Shown: positions 62,650 to 64,000 of the stretch, in pieces
Layout of the letters: each line of letters begins with the position of its first letter
Position numbering within the stretch: the stretch's first letter is position 1
NCBI RefSeq assembly: GCF_000002985.6
Contig: NC_003284.9
Coordinates: 14,322,001-14,386,000 of the forward strand
From: Caenorhabditis elegans
Lineage: Eukaryota > Nematoda > Chromadorea > Rhabditida > Rhabditidae
Length of the DNA: 64,000 bases
Direction: 5' to 3'
Made by a program: the position numbers and the translations under genes
Notes under the pieces: model-generated
What the model was told of the DNA's origin: nothing
Seen by the model: only the letters and a program-made list of their open reading frames with translations
Databases searched by the model: none

Positions 62650-64000
62650 TTTGATTTGCCCGTAATTTATATTTTTCTGAAGATGAGATGAGTAAGGGGG
62701 TGACAACAATTAAATTCCTCATCTTCAGAAAAATATAAATTACGGGCAAATCAAAAATTAATTTCATCATCTTCAGAAAAATATAAATTACGGGCAAATC
62801 AACAATTAAATTCCACATCTTCAGAAAAATATAAATTACGGGCAAATCAACAATTAAATTCCACATCTTCAGAAAAATATAAATTACGGGCAAATCAACA
62901 ATTAAATTCCTCATCTTCAGAAAAATATAAATTACGGGCAAATCAACAATTAAATTCCTCATCTTCAGAAAAATATAAATTACGGGCAAATCAACAATTA
63001 AATTCCTCATCTTCAGAAAAATATAAATTACGGGCAAATCAACAATTAAATTCCTCATCTTCAGAAAAATATAAATTACGGGCAAATCAACAATTAAATT
63101 CCTCATCTTCAGAAAAATATAAATTACGGGCAAATCAACAATTAAATTCCTCATCTTCAGAAAAATATAAATTACGGGCAAATCAACAATTAAATTCCTC
63201 ATCTTCAGAAAAATATAAATTACGGGCAAATCAACAATTGAATTCCTCATCTTCAGAAAAATATAAATTACGGGCAAATCAACAATTAATTTCCTCATCT
63301 TCAGAAAAATATAAATTACGGGCAAATCAACAATTAAATTCCTCATCTTCAGAAAAATATAAATTACGGGCAAATCAACAATTAATTTCCTCATCTTCAG
63401 AAAAATATAAATTACGGGCAAATCAACAATTAAATTCCTCATCTTCAGAAAAATATAAATTACGGGCAAATCAACAATTAAATTCCTCATCTTCAGAAAA
63501 ATATAAATTACGGGCAAATCAACAATTAATTTCCTCATCTTCAGAAAAATATAAATTACGGGCAAATCAACAATTGAATTCCTCATCTTCAGAAAAATAT
63601 AAATTACGGGCAAATCAACAATTAATTTCCTCATCTTCAGAAAAATATAAATTACGGGCAAATCAACAATTGAATTCCTCATCTTCAGAAAAATATAAAT
63701 TACGGGCAAATCAACAATTAAATTCCTCATCTTCAGAAAAATATAAATTACGGGCAAATCAACAATTGAATTCCTCATCTTCAGAAAAATATAAATTACG
63801 GGCAAATCAACAATTAAATTCCTCATCTTCAGAAAAATATAAATTACGGGCAAATCAACAATTAAATTCCTCATCTTCAGAAAAATATAAATTACGGGCA
63901 AATCAACAATTAATTTCCTCATCTTCAGAAAAATATAAATTACGGGCAAATCAACAATTAAATTCCTCATCTTCAGAAAAATATAAATTACGGGCAAATC
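62650..64000 (+). repeat. 48-bp satellite array, continuing past the window
   Basis: About 27 direct units containing ATCTTCAGAAAAATATAAAT and TACGGGCAAATCAACAATT. Unit variants differ at a few sites: TTAAATTCC, TTAATTTCC, TTGAATTCC, and CCACATC near the left edge. The first unit, 62651-62688, is inverted relative to all others and faces the next across about 32 bp, forming a hairpin. Because 48 is a multiple of three, an open frame of 458 codons runs through the minus strand. It has no start context, splice signal or non-repeat sequence and I do not call it a gene. Confidence 0.95.

Noticed and set aside
62621..63997. 458-codon minus-strand open frame with 16-residue repeats
   Set aside because: It is the translation of a 48-bp satellite whose unit length is a multiple of three. 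There is no unique sequence, signal or gene context.
62650..64000. CRISPR array
   Set aside because: Units are contiguous with no unique spacers, and the host is a eukaryote.

Overview
The window is nematode nuclear DNA, almost certainly Caenorhabditis elegans and most likely chromosome X. It is AT-rich. Genes are broken into short exons by introns that are often 45-60 nt long and end in TTTCAG, there are runs of G/C homopolymer, and palindromic fold-back repeats of the TTTAAA-target type are present. Two genes I recognise, irk-3 and wdr-5.2, are neighbours on C. elegans X. All gene models below were built by hand from splice signals, reading phase and protein-family fit. No alignment was run, so locus names rest on recall.

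Left part (1-18.5 kb). The 3' half of prx-1 (peroxisomal AAA ATPase PEX1) enters on the + strand. Its last coding exon and 3' UTR are tandemly duplicated. About 380 bp beyond the second poly(A) signal is a canopy-family ER protein ending in KQEL. It converges on a newly modelled two-exon minus-strand gene (94 aa). Then comes a 7-exon minus-strand gene (326 aa, unknown) with a 4.7 kb intron.

Middle part (18.5-37 kb). A repeat-rich spacer holds an hAT-like MITE with an exact 8-bp target duplication and a 610-bp palindrome. It is followed by a 51-aa small-gene candidate, an 8-exon coiled-coil gene (368 aa, unknown), a frameshifted relic, the WD40 gene wdr-5.2 (395 aa) and the inward-rectifier K+ channel irk-3 (10 exons, 369 aa).

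Right part (37-64 kb). A gene-poor stretch of about 17 kb holds a Helitron-like tandem-repeat element that carries an unusually long run of heat-shock elements, a half MITE and two large fold-backs. After it come a small membrane-protein gene whose frame stays open past an in-frame TAG, and a minus-strand gene whose 3.1 kb intron is filled by three related tandem-repeat families. Next is a divergent pair of CCCH zinc-finger genes, in which finger 1 is broken by a different lesion in each copy. The window ends inside a 48-bp satellite that begins with an inverted unit.

The genes do not form one pathway. prx-1 and the canopy gene are the only plausible co-transcribed pair. I see no single new biological system. 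The most informative novelties are the duplicated prx-1 terminal exon, the heat-shock-element run, the in-frame stop at 54.5 kb, the doubly broken zinc finger pair and the repeat-filled intron.
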